Shown: positions 14,701-27,100 of the stretch, piece by piece
How the letters are laid out: every line of letters begins with the position of its first letter
Numbering within the stretch: position 1 is the first letter of the stretch
Assembly: GCA_023053545.1 (NCBI GenBank)
Contig: JAKZAN010000007.1
Span: 6,572,001 to 6,636,000 of the forward strand
DNA length: 64,000 bases
Direction: 5' to 3'
Source of the DNA: Lepidurus packardi
Lineage: Eukaryota > Arthropoda > Branchiopoda > Notostraca > Triopsidae
Notes under the pieces: generated by a model
The model's input: only the letters and a program-made list of their open reading frames with translations
The model's database searches: none
What the model was told of the DNA's origin: nothing
Position numbers and translations under genes: made by a program

Positions 14701-17700
14701 TGAGAAATACTGTCGAGGGACGCTCGCCTCTTGTCGCTCCTCATTTCGATGCAGACATAAAAGACGGAAAAGAAACAAAAAGCATTGCAACGTTTGATTT
14801 CTTCGTCGTTGCGAAAAAAAAAGGAAAGAAAAATAGAAAACACCTCGTCTTTCTCGGAAATCTTTTTCGGGGAGAAAACTTGAATTTCGAGAGCAAAATA
14901 AGGCATTTGCTAAGACAAAGGACCGAGTGGGACCGAATTAAGGCTTGGGTGTATACACTATACAAAGACTTGATGATATTTTTATGGACAGGCGCTCGCT
15001 TTCCCAAGAAGGAAGATTTATTTCTCATTACGCAAGGACCATGAATATAGAAGAATTAGCTGTCCAAGCGTAGAATGAGTGCACTTTATTAGCAGCGGAA
15101 ACGATGTGCATCTTTTCCTAAGAAATCCACGTTCTTTCTGCGTAGAAAGGAGGAGTAAGAGCAAAAAGGAAAGAAAAAAGAAAAATAGTAAAACTGGACA
15201 GAAATTATAAATGATAGCGTAAGGACGCAGCAAGAAACTTGGAAGAAAGTGGTTGATGAGAGTGCTGTGTCCGAGCAAGGTCGCCGTATCCGTCAAGAAA
15301 AGCCAGTGGGCGTGTGGTAATGGATAATTGCAAGGGGCGGTTCCCGAATTAGCCTGCGGAAGTCCGTGTGTCTTTCTGCGCCTCGTTGGCAGAAGCAAAT
15401 TTGATAGGGATTTTTTGTTAATTTTTTGCCGCATTAGTCAAGTGGCGTGCTCAAGAAGGAAGACAATTACTTGTACATGTTGAAGCTAAAATGAGCGGTG
15501 GCAAAAAAATGTACTATGAACAAAAGCCAACTTTCTACTTCTTAAAGAGAGCACCAAAGTGTAATTACTCTTGCCCTTAGCTCGAAAAAAAAGGAAAAGA
15601 AGAAAAAAAAGTCGTCGTGATAAATTTTTCCTTTTAGTGTAAAAGTCCTTCCTTATTATTATGAAGGTCGGAATTTTGTCTTTGGCCCTGTTTTCAACAA
15701 CGTCTGCTTTTTCCTCTTATTTTTTTCCCAAGGCGTCATGATGCAGTCTGGTCTCAAATTTTTTGGGGTTTTTCTTCCGCTCCATATCGTAGTGTTTTCT
15801 TTGTGGCGTATCTAATCCCTTCGCAGAGGAAGGCTTATTTGCATATCTTGGCCATGGAGCCCACTTTTGTCACATGTCCATCAACGTAAAGCAGAACAGA
15901 AGAGAGCCAAACGTTGCCCAGGTGTTGTGCTGCAACCAAAAGTTGAAGGCCTTGATGACGAAGCACGAATGGGACAACAAACGCAATTTACAACCCGAAG
16001 CATGGCAATATAGACGAACCGCAAAAGCAAAAAACCAGCGTAGAGCATAAGCTTAGATTGGACTCTTATAAACTGGCTTCGCTACCCGATTCCTTTTTTT
16101 TTATTAGAACACTGCTCATCTGCATACGGCGTTGCACGCATAACGGACACCGTCATGTCAAGACCTCAAAGATGAGGCGAGGGTATAGAGGGAGGGGGGG
16201 AGCAAAGGGTTATATAGATATATAGAGGATTTTCTATACATGGGTCTATTGCAGCAGCAGCTTCCCAGGCTAAGGTGGAAAAAATAGGTGGCTGGGGGAG
16301 GCGGGAAAAAGGGCGAGAGGGGTAGGGGGTGATAGCTGTAGAGACAGTGTACAAAAGTATATGCATTTTTTTTCTCATTCCTAAAAAGGGGGGGCTGCAT
16401 TTTAGTCAAAGTAGTTTTTTTACGAGCAGGGCTATGCATGGAATCGGATGAACGCTGGTCGTGAACGTGAACGCAACGCCAAAAAACCCTTTGGTTTCGT
16501 TTTCCGGCCTTTCGACCCTCATCTTGCCTAGCGCTTGCATAACCCTTTCAGACGCGGATGGGCCCATTCAGTAGACAATAACCCCTTCAGTGCGAGCCTA
16601 TATATGCAGATGAGGTAGAAGAGCATAAGAATGAGTTGATTATACCAGAAAGAAAACGTTACGTAGAGCCTAGAAGAACCTGGCATAGACCATGATAAGA
16701 CGCTTGCTTTGTTGCGGCTTTTCGTCTGCAACGATAGGAAAGTTGCATTCATGTGGGAGTCGTTGATGCGCTTAGCTCCTGTCACCTTGCTTACCGATGA
16801 GCATTTTACGGATTTCACTTAAGAAAAGGAAATGTTTGAGGACGAAGAGTGGATGCCAAAACCCCATAAAACTCGCTTCAATATTGGACCGCATTTCTTT
16901 TTAGCGTGAGATTCGTGTTTGAGCTGGGATTTTTATTATCATTTTTTCTTTCTTAGAAAAAGATCATCAATTATATTTTTTTTCGGACGTGTCCTTTCGA
17001 ACTGTACAGGCGCGTCCGCCACATCGCTGACTCCCCAAAAGATTTGTACGTCATACTGCTTACGACAATTGTCTATGGGGAGAGCTCAACTTCAGCTGCA
17101 TATGCATAACCCTTTGACAGGAAGCCCTGTAAAAACATAGGTGGAAAGAATTACAAAAATCGGAAAGGGTTGTCGTGTGAGGGTAGGGTGACGGCCGAAA
17201 CCAAAAGAGGTTATGGACGGTAGATTTTAAAAAAATTTAGACCGCCCAGCGATGCCAACCGTTAAAATTAAAACCCCCGCTCCATACACACAGACACGTA
17301 TACATACATACCCACTCACATGCCGTGCGAGTTCAATATATGTATAACAAGACCGGGAGAGCCATAAAATATAGGCAAACCCCCTCTCCGATCCGATATA
17401 GAGATGCTTGGGAAAAAGATGCCAGCTAGGAAGAATTTTTCTTGGCACCTAATTAGTGTAAGGTCTCCCCCTTTGGATCCCCCCTTTTTCTTTGCTTTTA
17501 TCAAGTTTGATTAGTATGCAAGAGGCAAGTCGACATGTAATAAGTCATGGCCTGCATGACTAGCCTGCACAGCGTAGAGGAAACCCCTTTTTGATCATGA
17601 ACGACATGCTCTTTTGAAAACGACCGCTGTAAGATTTTTTTTTCGCCGAAACCTTAATTCAAAACTGCTTGGGTCAAAGTTGCCCTTGGTCAGGCACTTC

Positions 17701-20700
17701 TGAATAGGCGATAAGTATGCATGTGCGCTTTTATTGCGCAGCTTATGGGCAACGGTTTGCAGTCAAACACAGTCTCCGCCAGTATTTGGAATGGCGGTGG
17801 CAAGGTGACTCGCCAGTCGCCACACAAAGTTCCCATGCTAATCGCTTTTGTGTTGTCAAATTACAAACGGTATGGTATGGTACTAAAAAATGCCCGCTTG
17901 GTCTCCCAACTCTTCTTTCATAACTTGGAAAGTACTTTGGTCGGTTTCTCCTTTGTACAGCTTGGGTGGGTTTTATGGAATCTTAGCACTGTAATAACTT
18001 TTCTCTACTTAAGCGTCTGGGGGGGATGCCGGATCCCAAATTGGTCAGGAAACTTGCTGTTATGCTTTTTCTTGGCCCGAGTTATGCATTTCACTTTGAA
18101 GGAAAGCAAAAAAAAGACGTTTCCTGTATTGCGAAACTAATGGTTGGGGTTGTTTTTGTAATTTTTTGTTGTTTAGGTGAGAGGCCTTACCGATGCCATA
18201 TCTCAGAATGTGGCCGTGCGTTTATTCAGTTATCCAACCTGCAGCAGCACCTAAGAAACCATGATGCTCAGCTCGAACGAGCTAAAAACAGACCATTTCA
18301 GTGTGCCATTTGCGGCAAAGGCTTTGCGACCGAGTCTTCTCTACGGACCCATACTGCGAAGGTATAGTGTCACATCTTTTCGATTAATTCGTTAACGCGG
18401 TTATACTATATTTGAAGACGTTTCCTCTTTTGGATTAAAAGAAAAAGAACTTAATTAAAAAGTCAGTTATGGAGTCAGTGCTCGTAATCATAGCCAGGGC
18501 ATCTCAAATTCAAGCTTTTGGTATGGAAAAAAGAGCCTAGTTCGGTTTTAAGAGCATTTTAAGTTGCGCAAACCTTTATCAAGAAAGGGAAAGAGAAAAG
18601 CATTTTTGTTATCATTGATGTAATTTAGTGCCGCTTTTCGGGAGAGCAAGGAAAACAGATTAAGCGTCGTTATTTATATTTCTTCGCAGGCGGGATGGGA
18701 CGAAGAGCTCTCTCTTTCTTTTTCTGTTTTGCTTGTTAATAAGTAAAATAAAGTCTAGTCGTGTTTTATAGATTTTGAACTTTGGTATCTCTGTAACGCG
18801 CTTCAGGGTTCCAAGCGCCATCTTGGTACCAAAAGAAATATGTAAAATATCCTTCTATAGCTGCGCTCTGCTGTCCTCCACTATTTTTCCGGGGCTCAAG
18901 CCTCATTAACATCCTTTTCAAGCTTTTTTCTCCCTTGACTTGCGTCCTGGCAAGACGGGACACTTTCATCTGGCAACCGCGCCGGAAAAAGAGGGCATAA
19001 AAAGATTGAATAATTATCCACCCTCTCCTGCTTGGCGTCTATTTTTTATATCTAGCGCGCCAATAGGGAGAGGTAGCCAGAAATTTTCATGGCTGACGCC
19101 GTACACTTTATTGGGGGGAGGCGTCGGTGTATGCTGCCGCCTGCCCCCATAGTGCGCTAGGACTGTCATTCACTTCCCCCCCATCCGCCCCCTTAGCGGT
19201 ACCTTTGTATCTTCTTTTGTATTACAATTACTGAGACTGATTGATGGGTGGTGTTTGCAGCAGCATGCGGCCCTGATTGGTGGTCCCAACACAACAAGTT
19301 GTCCCGTCTGTCACAAACTCTTCCTGGGTCCCGAAGCTCTGATGGAACACATGAAGCAGGTGCACAAGGAACCAGGAACCTCAAGCATGGCTGGTAAGTG
19401 AACAAGTTTTCTCCTTACTTTACGTTGTATACGTGCAACTCTTCCCAACTTATTTGGCGTACATTTTTCGCCTGGAAAGGGAGAGTAATGAAGCTATTTT
19501 ATGGTCATACGTTGACAATCGATACATTAAACGTGAAAAAGCTTTCCCGAAAAAGCAGTTTGAAGCGAGAAGAAAGATATCAGACGTCTGGTGCAGCCGC
19601 GCGCAGGCAGAGCTGCTGCTGCTGTTGCTTGGGCATAATAGATTATGAGGAGAGGAAGTTTTGAGGGTGATTTATGGTTTGAATTGTCGCCAGAGTTCCT
19701 TGTACCTCGTTAATTGCTTGGTCTGTGCAAAATATTTCCGACAATCTGATTAATTCTTCGAGGCAGTTTTAATCCAAGTTCTTGCATCCAATTGAAAAGT
19801 CTCTTTTCGGAAACCCAAGAGGAGTAACTTTATTATAGAAATGGTTTAGTCGTCATTTTTCTTTCCTTTCCTTTCCTTAGGTATTCGTAAATTGTCTTAA
19901 ATTCGTACATTTTCGTCAATATCCTGGCATTTTTTCATTTATTTTTAAATCAGTGACTGGGACTAACTTGTGTTTATTGGGGAGGCCTTTGCATAGATTT
20001 ACGCGTAAGTCGACGATTTTCGTAACAGTCTTTTGTAAAGCTCGCAGCATGTGGAGAGAATGGGTGCTCATTAGGCGTCGTGGGCGCCAAGTTTTCCACC
20101 TATCGTGGCCTTCATTAACGCCTTGGCTTGTGCAAGGAACGGCGAAAGACGTCCGATGAACGTCGGGGATGCTTTACGGCTTTAGGACGCGCACACTTAG
20201 TTGGCAAAAACGAAGCGGGAGGAAATGTGGGGCGTCATTTATCTAAAATTAATCACTTGATCAATGGAAGGGTGGGGGAAATCGACAGCTTACCTTGGCT
20301 GCTATCGCGATAAGAAAGCTTAGAGTCTCCTTTGGAAATGCTTTTCGGAAGCAAAACAAAAACTAGCTTTGGGCAAGAACTGCAGGGATATTGGGAGGAA
20401 AGGAGGCCGTTGGCTTGGTGACATTTCTCGACTTGGGTGGATTGCCGCCTGTGGTGTTGTGCTCACGAGGTTTTGGTAATGGACACGTTCACTAACCAGG
20501 CCAACTTTTTAGCATATTGAAGCTTTTTCTATTTTTTTTTTTTTTTTTTTTTATACAAAAGAAGAAGAAAAACGAAATAAAGTACCAAGCATAGCAACCC
20601 AAAGTTGGGAAAAGATGCCGAGTTGATTAATTAATTCGTGGATGAAAGAACAGCAATCGCTCTGTTCTTTGTTAGATAAAGTTTTCCTTTTTCCTAGTCG

Positions 20701-23700
20701 AGAAGTTCGTCTTAGAGTATGTTATGTTATAGACCCCTGTTTCCTGAACCGTAGAATCCTTTTTTATTTATTTATTACTTTGTTTTTAGCCTTTTGCTTT
20801 AAGTTATTTCTATAAAGAACTAGACACGAAATAGTGTTAAGCGGTGTTCAGCGTGCAATATGTGCATGCCCGCTGTAGATCCTTGTCAGGTGTCAGATAG
20901 CATGCGAGATCCAAGACGAAGTGAAGTTGACATGAATTGGCTTTATGCACTTTATCCCGATGGCTGAGAAAGCCATCATTATAGGGGTTTTCAGTTCTCA
21001 GTCGACGGAGTGTAATGTTCAGCCTCAAAAGGAAGTTGGGAATCTTGTTTTTCGTTGCGATTCAAATTTCCCCTACTTACTTCTCAGGAGTTTCTTTTAA
21101 AGACTCTTGCGTGATTGAAGCTCATTGAATTCAACTTTCCAGTTCAGAAACTGCTATTCTTATGCCAAATTGCATACTGTAGGCGGATTTAATCACCCCC
21201 TTTTATACAAGTCTTCTAAAAGCGGACCCATTGAAATGGCATAGTTATTAGAGATTTTGCCGTCAGAAGTTATTGGAATTTTATGAAAAGCCAAAGCACG
21301 CGAGTAGTTGACGGATATTTTATTAGCTTAAAAGTTTGCTTAGCGTGACACGTACAGTACTCAGTCAATTCTCGGTGAAACGCCAAGTCACACTGGTAGC
21401 GTTTGTGGTATTTAATCCTGTATTGTAACTGAAGAAAAAAATTCCGGTTCTGCACCTGACTGCAAAACCGTTTCCCCTAAAAAGCGGAATCATGACGGTT
21501 TCTTAATAAGTACAACCATTTGAAAGCTTACTCGCAACGAGGATAAGCAATTCCCACTCCAAATTTCGGATCTTTTCATTTCTATCAGGTTTTTTTGCTA
21601 GTTGTGGTCAATTTTATAAGGCAGAATCGTGTTGCGCGTAGGAGACACGGTTTGGAACTGTGAAATTAAATAGTTTTTGCATGTTTACAGGTCCGAGTGA
21701 AGCATCAGCGGCGGAAGGATTACCTTTAACCAATGCTGGTTCTGGCTCCAACCCCGGATCTTTGCAAATGTCAAGTCAAGCCAACTTGCTCATGCACAGC
21801 CATCCAGGCTTGCAGTTGCCAGGTCAGCCTGGTCCCGGGTCAGCTTCTGGTGGACTAGGTCAACCATCCTCGGGACCTGCGCCCGCTCACCTCCATAATC
21901 CTCATGTTCAAAATACCGTGGCTATACCAGCCGCCAATCCCGGGCCTGGCTCGGGAGCGGGCAACGAAAACTGGGTCATCGCAACTCCATCCGTCAAACG
22001 CCGAGCGCCCACCCACGCTTGCCCTGTTTGTGGTAAACATTACGTCAACGAAGGCAGTTTACGAAAGCACTTGGCAGCTCACCCTGAAACGGCACACATT
22101 ACTTCGGCATTAAGAATGTGGCCGTGTTCGATTTGCCCGGCCGTTTTTCCTCATGAGAATGGTAAGTTTCCGCCTAGTGGAAAGCCAGCAAAAGGAGTAG
22201 AAAATTAAGGCGAGCATTGAAAAAAATAAATATACAAAGAGCCCCCTGTATCCATCTATGGCAAGAATTACGACTACTGAAGTAGAAACGAAGTTTTTAA
22301 GCTTTACACGCGTGACACCTGACAAATGTAGAATGTTTTAATGCAGGGAATCCTAGAGAGTTAGCAATAGAAGCGACCGTATGTTACTTATTCCTAGGGT
22401 AAGGATCTTAAAGAGCAAGACATCTTTGTACGGTACAGCAGTGAAACAGTTAAGAAGTTTTTAGTGCACGCTTGACTAATACCAGGCTTGGGAAACAAAA
22501 CGTTCATTGTTGTACAATACGCTATAAAATCCATGATCTTCTCGTCTACTCATGTATCTCTGGCACCGTATATGTGTGGATAGAACGTGTTGTCTCACCA
22601 AGCGTTTTGTGTCTAGCTTGTGAATGTGGGCCCATTAGAAAGGGTGAGGGTTATATTTGTAACCATGGAGCCAAAAACGGGTGGAAAATGGCCACAAACA
22701 GGTCGATTTATTGTAAATATAGCGCTTTGTCAATGACAAAAGGCAATTTTGGAGTACTCGTCACGCGGCCCGGGAGTTCCATTCCTTAAAAAAATGTAAA
22801 AACCAGTTCGCGTGTGTTTACTCGTGTCATGTTTTTTTTTGTTTTTTTTATAAGCGGGGCAGACTGGGTGGCAGTTTTACAGCATAGCGTACTTTACTGG
22901 TATAGAGCACTTGCATTAACTCCTGTCGTAAAACGGACATATGAAGTGTTACCTTTTCATAGTCTCCTTGTGTCCTTTCCTTCATGACTTTATTAACTTT
23001 TAATGGACTGCCAGGGCTTTTTGTGCTCGCAAATTTGGTATATATCGCAGGCGACAGCTCGTGGGGCTTGTCTCTTATTCTGCCTTACTTTTCATCAAGT
23101 GCATATTTGTCTTTTGTGGGAGTCCATGTAAACCATCAGGTTCCGATGGTTTGTCAATAATGGATGTTATCATTTCATTTGCTTTGTTAGGTTTGTTAAC
23201 CCATATGGAACAAATGCGAATGGAACCCAAGCACCAGTTTGCCGCTCAGTATATGCTAAGTCGAGCTGCCGCTGAGCGACGTTTCCGCGAACGAGGCGAT
23301 TCGCCAGGACCGGGCAATGGCTCGAACTCTGCCCAGCAGGCATCCAGTGGAGCCGGAACTGGCGGTCAAGATGATGGGCATATGGATGACCCCTCTAATG
23401 TGGGGAGCCCAGCTCCCGCTAGCCCAGGTGGATCCATCAATCAAACCGGAGCTGGCGGTCAAAACATGGGACAGCCCAGACTTACGAGCCCCAGTACGCG
23501 AAGTCCTGCACCTTCGTCTGCCATGACCGGTCCATCGCATTTCGTGACGCCCCAACCCATGATGAATATTGGCATGCAGGTAAATGGAAATACTTCTCTT
23601 TCTATTTTACGATTTTCTAAAAAGGATCTTTTACTTTTTGTAATTTTTTTTAAACCACGAAACTTGTGCTTTTTATATGGTTGGTGATTAACGTCGGGTT

Positions 23701-24141
23701 ATTTGACATTTCTAGGGCAATGAAATGGAAGAAGATTCTGCTCCACTAACACCCGAAGAAGCTGCTGTAGCCAGGCGAATCCAGCAAGCAGGCATGGAAG
23801 CGGTATTGCGCTTAGCGGCAGCTTCAGCCACTACCGCAGGGGTGGGCGTAGGCGTACCCTCAGGTGCAGGCGTTTCTTACCAGGATACGCGGTTGGAACA
23901 GGCTATACGATTGCACCAAGCCTTAGGTTTCCCTTTGCCCCAGCCCCATCCTTTGCACTTGCATCAACAGCAGCTTCAGTTTCAGCAGCATCAGCAGCAC
24001 CAATCTCACCATCAGCAACAATTACCCCAACATCAACAGGCCTTACATCATGGGCAACAACAGCAGCAACAGCATCAGCAGTCATATAACCAGCAGTTGC
24101 AACATCACTTGTCCCATCAACAACCGCCACAGGGACATTAG
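1..24141 (+). CDS. dati: C2H2 zinc-finger transcription factor, datilografo (dati/CG2052)-like, 5' partial
   Basis: Seven coding exons: 1-359 (open to the window edge), 9462-9684, 18177-18361, 19261-19393, 21691-22161, 23191-23579 and 23716-24141, all with GT/AG borders and matching phases. They give at least 727 residues. The first exon is Ser/Pro/Ala-rich. Exon 2 carries two fingers (CQQC, CSYC) joined by HTGEKPY. Exon 3 carries CHISEC and CAIC fingers after HTGERPY; the last His of the CAIC finger comes from exon 4. Exons 4-6 carry CPVC, CPVC and CSIC fingers, the last split by an intron, so there are seven in all. The last exon begins with an acidic stretch and ends in a Gln/His-rich tail (about 23930-24135). 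The finger order and spacing resemble Drosophila datilografo as I remember it; a rotund-type family name is the main alternative. The family is nuclear and DNA-binding. The start codon lies upstream of the window. Confidence 0.82.
360..9461 (+). other. Long intron of the zinc-finger gene (9.1 kb)
   Basis: The donor is CAG|GTATGT at 359/360 and the acceptor is TTGCAG at 9456-9461. I see no coding exon inside: open stretches are short and without codon structure or domain motifs. The sequence is rich in T runs and AG-rich tracts. Octamers ATTTGCAT (2126-2133) and ATGCAAAT (5449-5456) occur. The length suggests regulatory content or alternative first exons, which cannot be settled from sequence alone. 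Confidence 0.7.
9774..9858 (+). repeat. Two-copy direct repeat
   Basis: The block TTAAAGT..TTA(G)AAAAAAGGGTTAAG occurs at 9774-9800 and again, slightly diverged, at 9834-9858, 60 bp apart, about 90 bp inside the second long intron. Confidence 0.6.
10067..12621. promoter_or_regulatory. Cluster of POU-type octamer motifs (ATGCAAAT)
   Basis: Exact octamers lie at 10067-10074 (+), 10471-10478 (+), 11607-11614 (-), 12091-12098 (+) and 12614-12621 (+). Others in the same gene are at 2126 (-), 5449 (+) and 15837 (-). ATGCAAAT is the classical POU-domain binding sequence. A homotypic cluster inside a transcription-factor intron is compatible with an enhancer; that function is inference. Confidence 0.4.
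11704..11731. repeat. Poly(T) tract of 28 bases
   Basis: An uninterrupted T run inside the second long intron. There is no adjacent retroelement body that I can recognise. Confidence 0.85.
13928..13953. repeat. (ATT)n microsatellite
   Basis: About eight to nine ATT units run directly into a T-rich stretch, inside the second long intron. Confidence 0.85.
18362..19260 (+). other. Intron of the zinc-finger gene
   Basis: Donor AAG|GTATAG, acceptor TTTGCAG. It splits the CAIC finger so that its final histidine is supplied by the next exon. Nothing else was recognised in it. Confidence 0.75.
19394..21690 (+). other. Intron of the zinc-finger gene (2.3 kb)
   Basis: Donor G|GTAAGTG, acceptor TTTACAG. 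It contains a poly(T) run near 20528-20551. No coding segment was recognised. Confidence 0.75.
22162..23190 (+). other. Intron of the zinc-finger gene (1.0 kb)
   Basis: Donor AATG|GTAAGT, acceptor TTGTTAG. It interrupts the last finger (CSICPAVFPHENG | LLTH). Nothing else was seen. Confidence 0.75.
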
Positions 24142-27100
24142 ATGGGTTTTAGAAAAGGTCTTCGGATAAGAAAGAAATCAAGTCTCCAAATACGTAAATA
24201 CCCTCTCATCCCCTCTTCTGATTTATATACTTCTCGTTTCCCCCCGTATTATTGCCCTTTGCGGATCGACGCATAGCGAAGATGAAGCACACAAGCCTCA
24301 AGATGAAAAAGCAAGTTACGAAAAAAAAATTGTCCTGTCTCCTGAATGTTTACCTTAACCGGTGATCCCAACGTGGCCAAGCAACAAACTGTGCGATCTC
24401 CGCCCATTGGCATTGTGTTAGTAGAAACTAACGAGCTTGTAAATTGAATCTTATGAGTGAACACGATCTTCAAGGGGGAAAACAAAAGCGGCTCCAGTTT
24501 TGCGAAGCAAAGTAAACCTCCGCGTAATAAGTTAAATAGAGATAAAAACGAAATTGAAACTTAAAAGAAAAGAAAAATTAAGCGACCTATGGGACAGGGA
24601 AGGAACTGCCGGTTACCTGTGTTCAAAACTAGTTACAAACGTAAAAAAAAAATGTGAAAAATTTTCCTACAAGCCCAAGTTCTTCCGGACCGTTTCTTTT
24701 TCAGCCTATAAAGAACGAAATTTTTAGAAGTTATGTCTCATTTTTGGAACGCTCAAAAAAGTTGTAGAGACGGAAATTGCTCGAAGTATTGGTAACGTTT
24801 GGTAAGCCCATAGCGTAAATTTTTGGCCCTTTCGGAAAACATAAGTTTTTACAAACAAACAACAAGAACACACACCGCTCTACTCCGTTGCGCTGCCCAT
24901 AGCCCAGTTTCAAGAATACCTTCAACCAGATAACACACCCCAACTCTCCCCATAACCAGTGGTCACTTTTGGATATGATCGAACGTTAAGCTAGTGCAAA
25001 GGAAGTTGGCTCCTAGGATTGCGTTTGGATATTAAAAAAAAAAGTTTACAGGCCTTTGTGCCAGGTAATTTATTAACGGACACGAAGGCACTTAATAACG
25101 TCACGTTTTACGTAAGATGTTTTGTTTGGTTTAATACTTTGTCGCACATTTATGTGTCTTGGATGAAACTGCTGTTTTTGTCTGTTGTGATGCAAACGTG
25201 GCGTAAGCTATATATCAAACGTGAGGGCAATGGACACATGCAGCTTTTGAAAACATTCGGTTGGCGGTTCGTGCGAAATGTTGGTGTTTCGGGACAAAAA
25301 ATAACGCGGTTCTAGCGAATGAAAGAACTAGATATATACTCCCCCGGTGCTGTGTGTGATTATGGATGTTTCCTTGTTATTGTGACGCATCAAATGCGCC
25401 GCGTGTGCCATTTTTTGAGTTGTTACAAAAATGGCCTTGTATGAAAGCTGACAGACAACAGCGTTGCCCCTTTTACTTATTTAGGCACGCCCGTTTCCCC
25501 TTACCCTTTGCGGTTCCAATTTCCCTGACACCCGCCATCGTCAGTTTCAAGCTTCGATCTTCATTCTCCGCCTTATCCTACAAGAACTCCAGACTCCCGC
25601 GAGTCTTTCCTTAGGAAAACGCAACCATAACTTCAGTACTAAGTTGCTTCTGTCACCGATTTATTTCTCAAACCCCCGCTAGATGTCCCACCACGTGATC
25701 CAGCCCGGTTTCGCGCCTTTCGTGGTATATGAATCCATCCGACGACGACGACACATGCCCGTAGTGATCATGCCGAGCTACAAAACTCCAATTTTGTTCA
25801 AGAATTCCTCAAGAATTTGTTAATGAACACCATTTACGCAAATCAGCTGGCGAAAACCCAACCATCAGTGGATTTTTTTTTAACCCGGCGAGGTTAGTAT
25901 GAAACGCTCTAAGTAGGCCCATATTTCGCACCAGGTTTTCTCTGTACCAGAATTAATTTGTTTTGTTCTCTCTCTCTCTAATTTTTTTGCATTTTCCGTC
26001 CACCCGTTTTCTGATGACAAGGTGCAAATACCGTTTTCCCCATGCTTCGCAGTCCGAAAGATTTCTTGCTTCATTCCCCTCGCGGTCAGGGAGTAACCCT
26101 GCAAGGTTCGCAAGGAACCGACAAGTTTTGATATACGTCATCATGGCCTTGTAAGAACAAGATTTTTTTGATTTTTTTTACTATAATTTCTTTCACCCTA
26201 ACGCCTCTGAACTGTGGATCCCTTCTGGATCTCCTCTATAACGTAGTGTGTCCCGTTAAAGACCCACTATATATCTGCTTTTACATTCGGCCTTCTCCCA
26301 AGTTTCCCGGTAGGAAAAAAGCGGGAAGCACTCCCCCGAAGACTGTTACAATTTCCCCTCTAGCATATATTATGTTCACTCTTATTGTCGTTAGTAGCTG
26401 TTTAACGAAATAATCGCACGCTGGTTTTCCCGCGATTATCCGCACTTGACTGATAGGTGATTAGGCCTTTCTATGCGGACGTGCTCCCCGCTGAAGGAAT
26501 GGAATCACCATGTTACCCTAGAAACTAGTTTTTCTTATAGCTCTGTCGTAGTATACCGGTGAATTGCATATCTTCACATTGTTTGTATCTAATCGTAAAA
26601 ATACCCCTAAAATTCCTCCTAATTTTGTTTCTCTCTTCTTTGCAAAGACAAGGCAGTAACACTGGACAACAACAGGCAAGCCCAAGAATGGGATGTGAAG
26701 AATATTTTGGTCTGGGCAAATCTTTTTTTCTTTTTCGGAGATTTTTTTTTTCATTTATTATTATTTACTATTTTTGACGGGTGGCGTTCGCACACAGTGC
26801 CATATAGTTTTATTTGCGCTGGCTTAGGTTACAGCTACCATGTCTTTCAGTTTTGGTTCATCTTCTGTTGGGCACACAGACAGTATCTCTGATTGAGCAC
26901 GGATGAAATTATTCTTATGCGAAGCAGAGAATGAATGTCACTGGGGCTGAAGTTTTTATTTTTTATTTCATTTTTTTAACAAGTACTATATTCATAGTAA
27001 TTTGCATGCTCGATGTAATCATGGGTCGAATGCTCCTCATTGGTACTGACCAAAGCAGTGCTGCATGCTTTGAACTTCTCGGCGTACCCGATTACAATTC

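Larger units (their letters stand above)
9685..18176 (+). other. Long intron of the zinc-finger gene (8.5 kb)
   Basis: It runs from donor ACAG|GTTAGT to acceptor GTTTAG. No coding exon was recognised. It holds a 60-bp-spaced direct repeat near 9774-9858, a 28-base T run (11704-11731), an ATT microsatellite (13928-13953) and six of the eight ATGCAAAT octamers seen in this gene. Confidence 0.7.
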
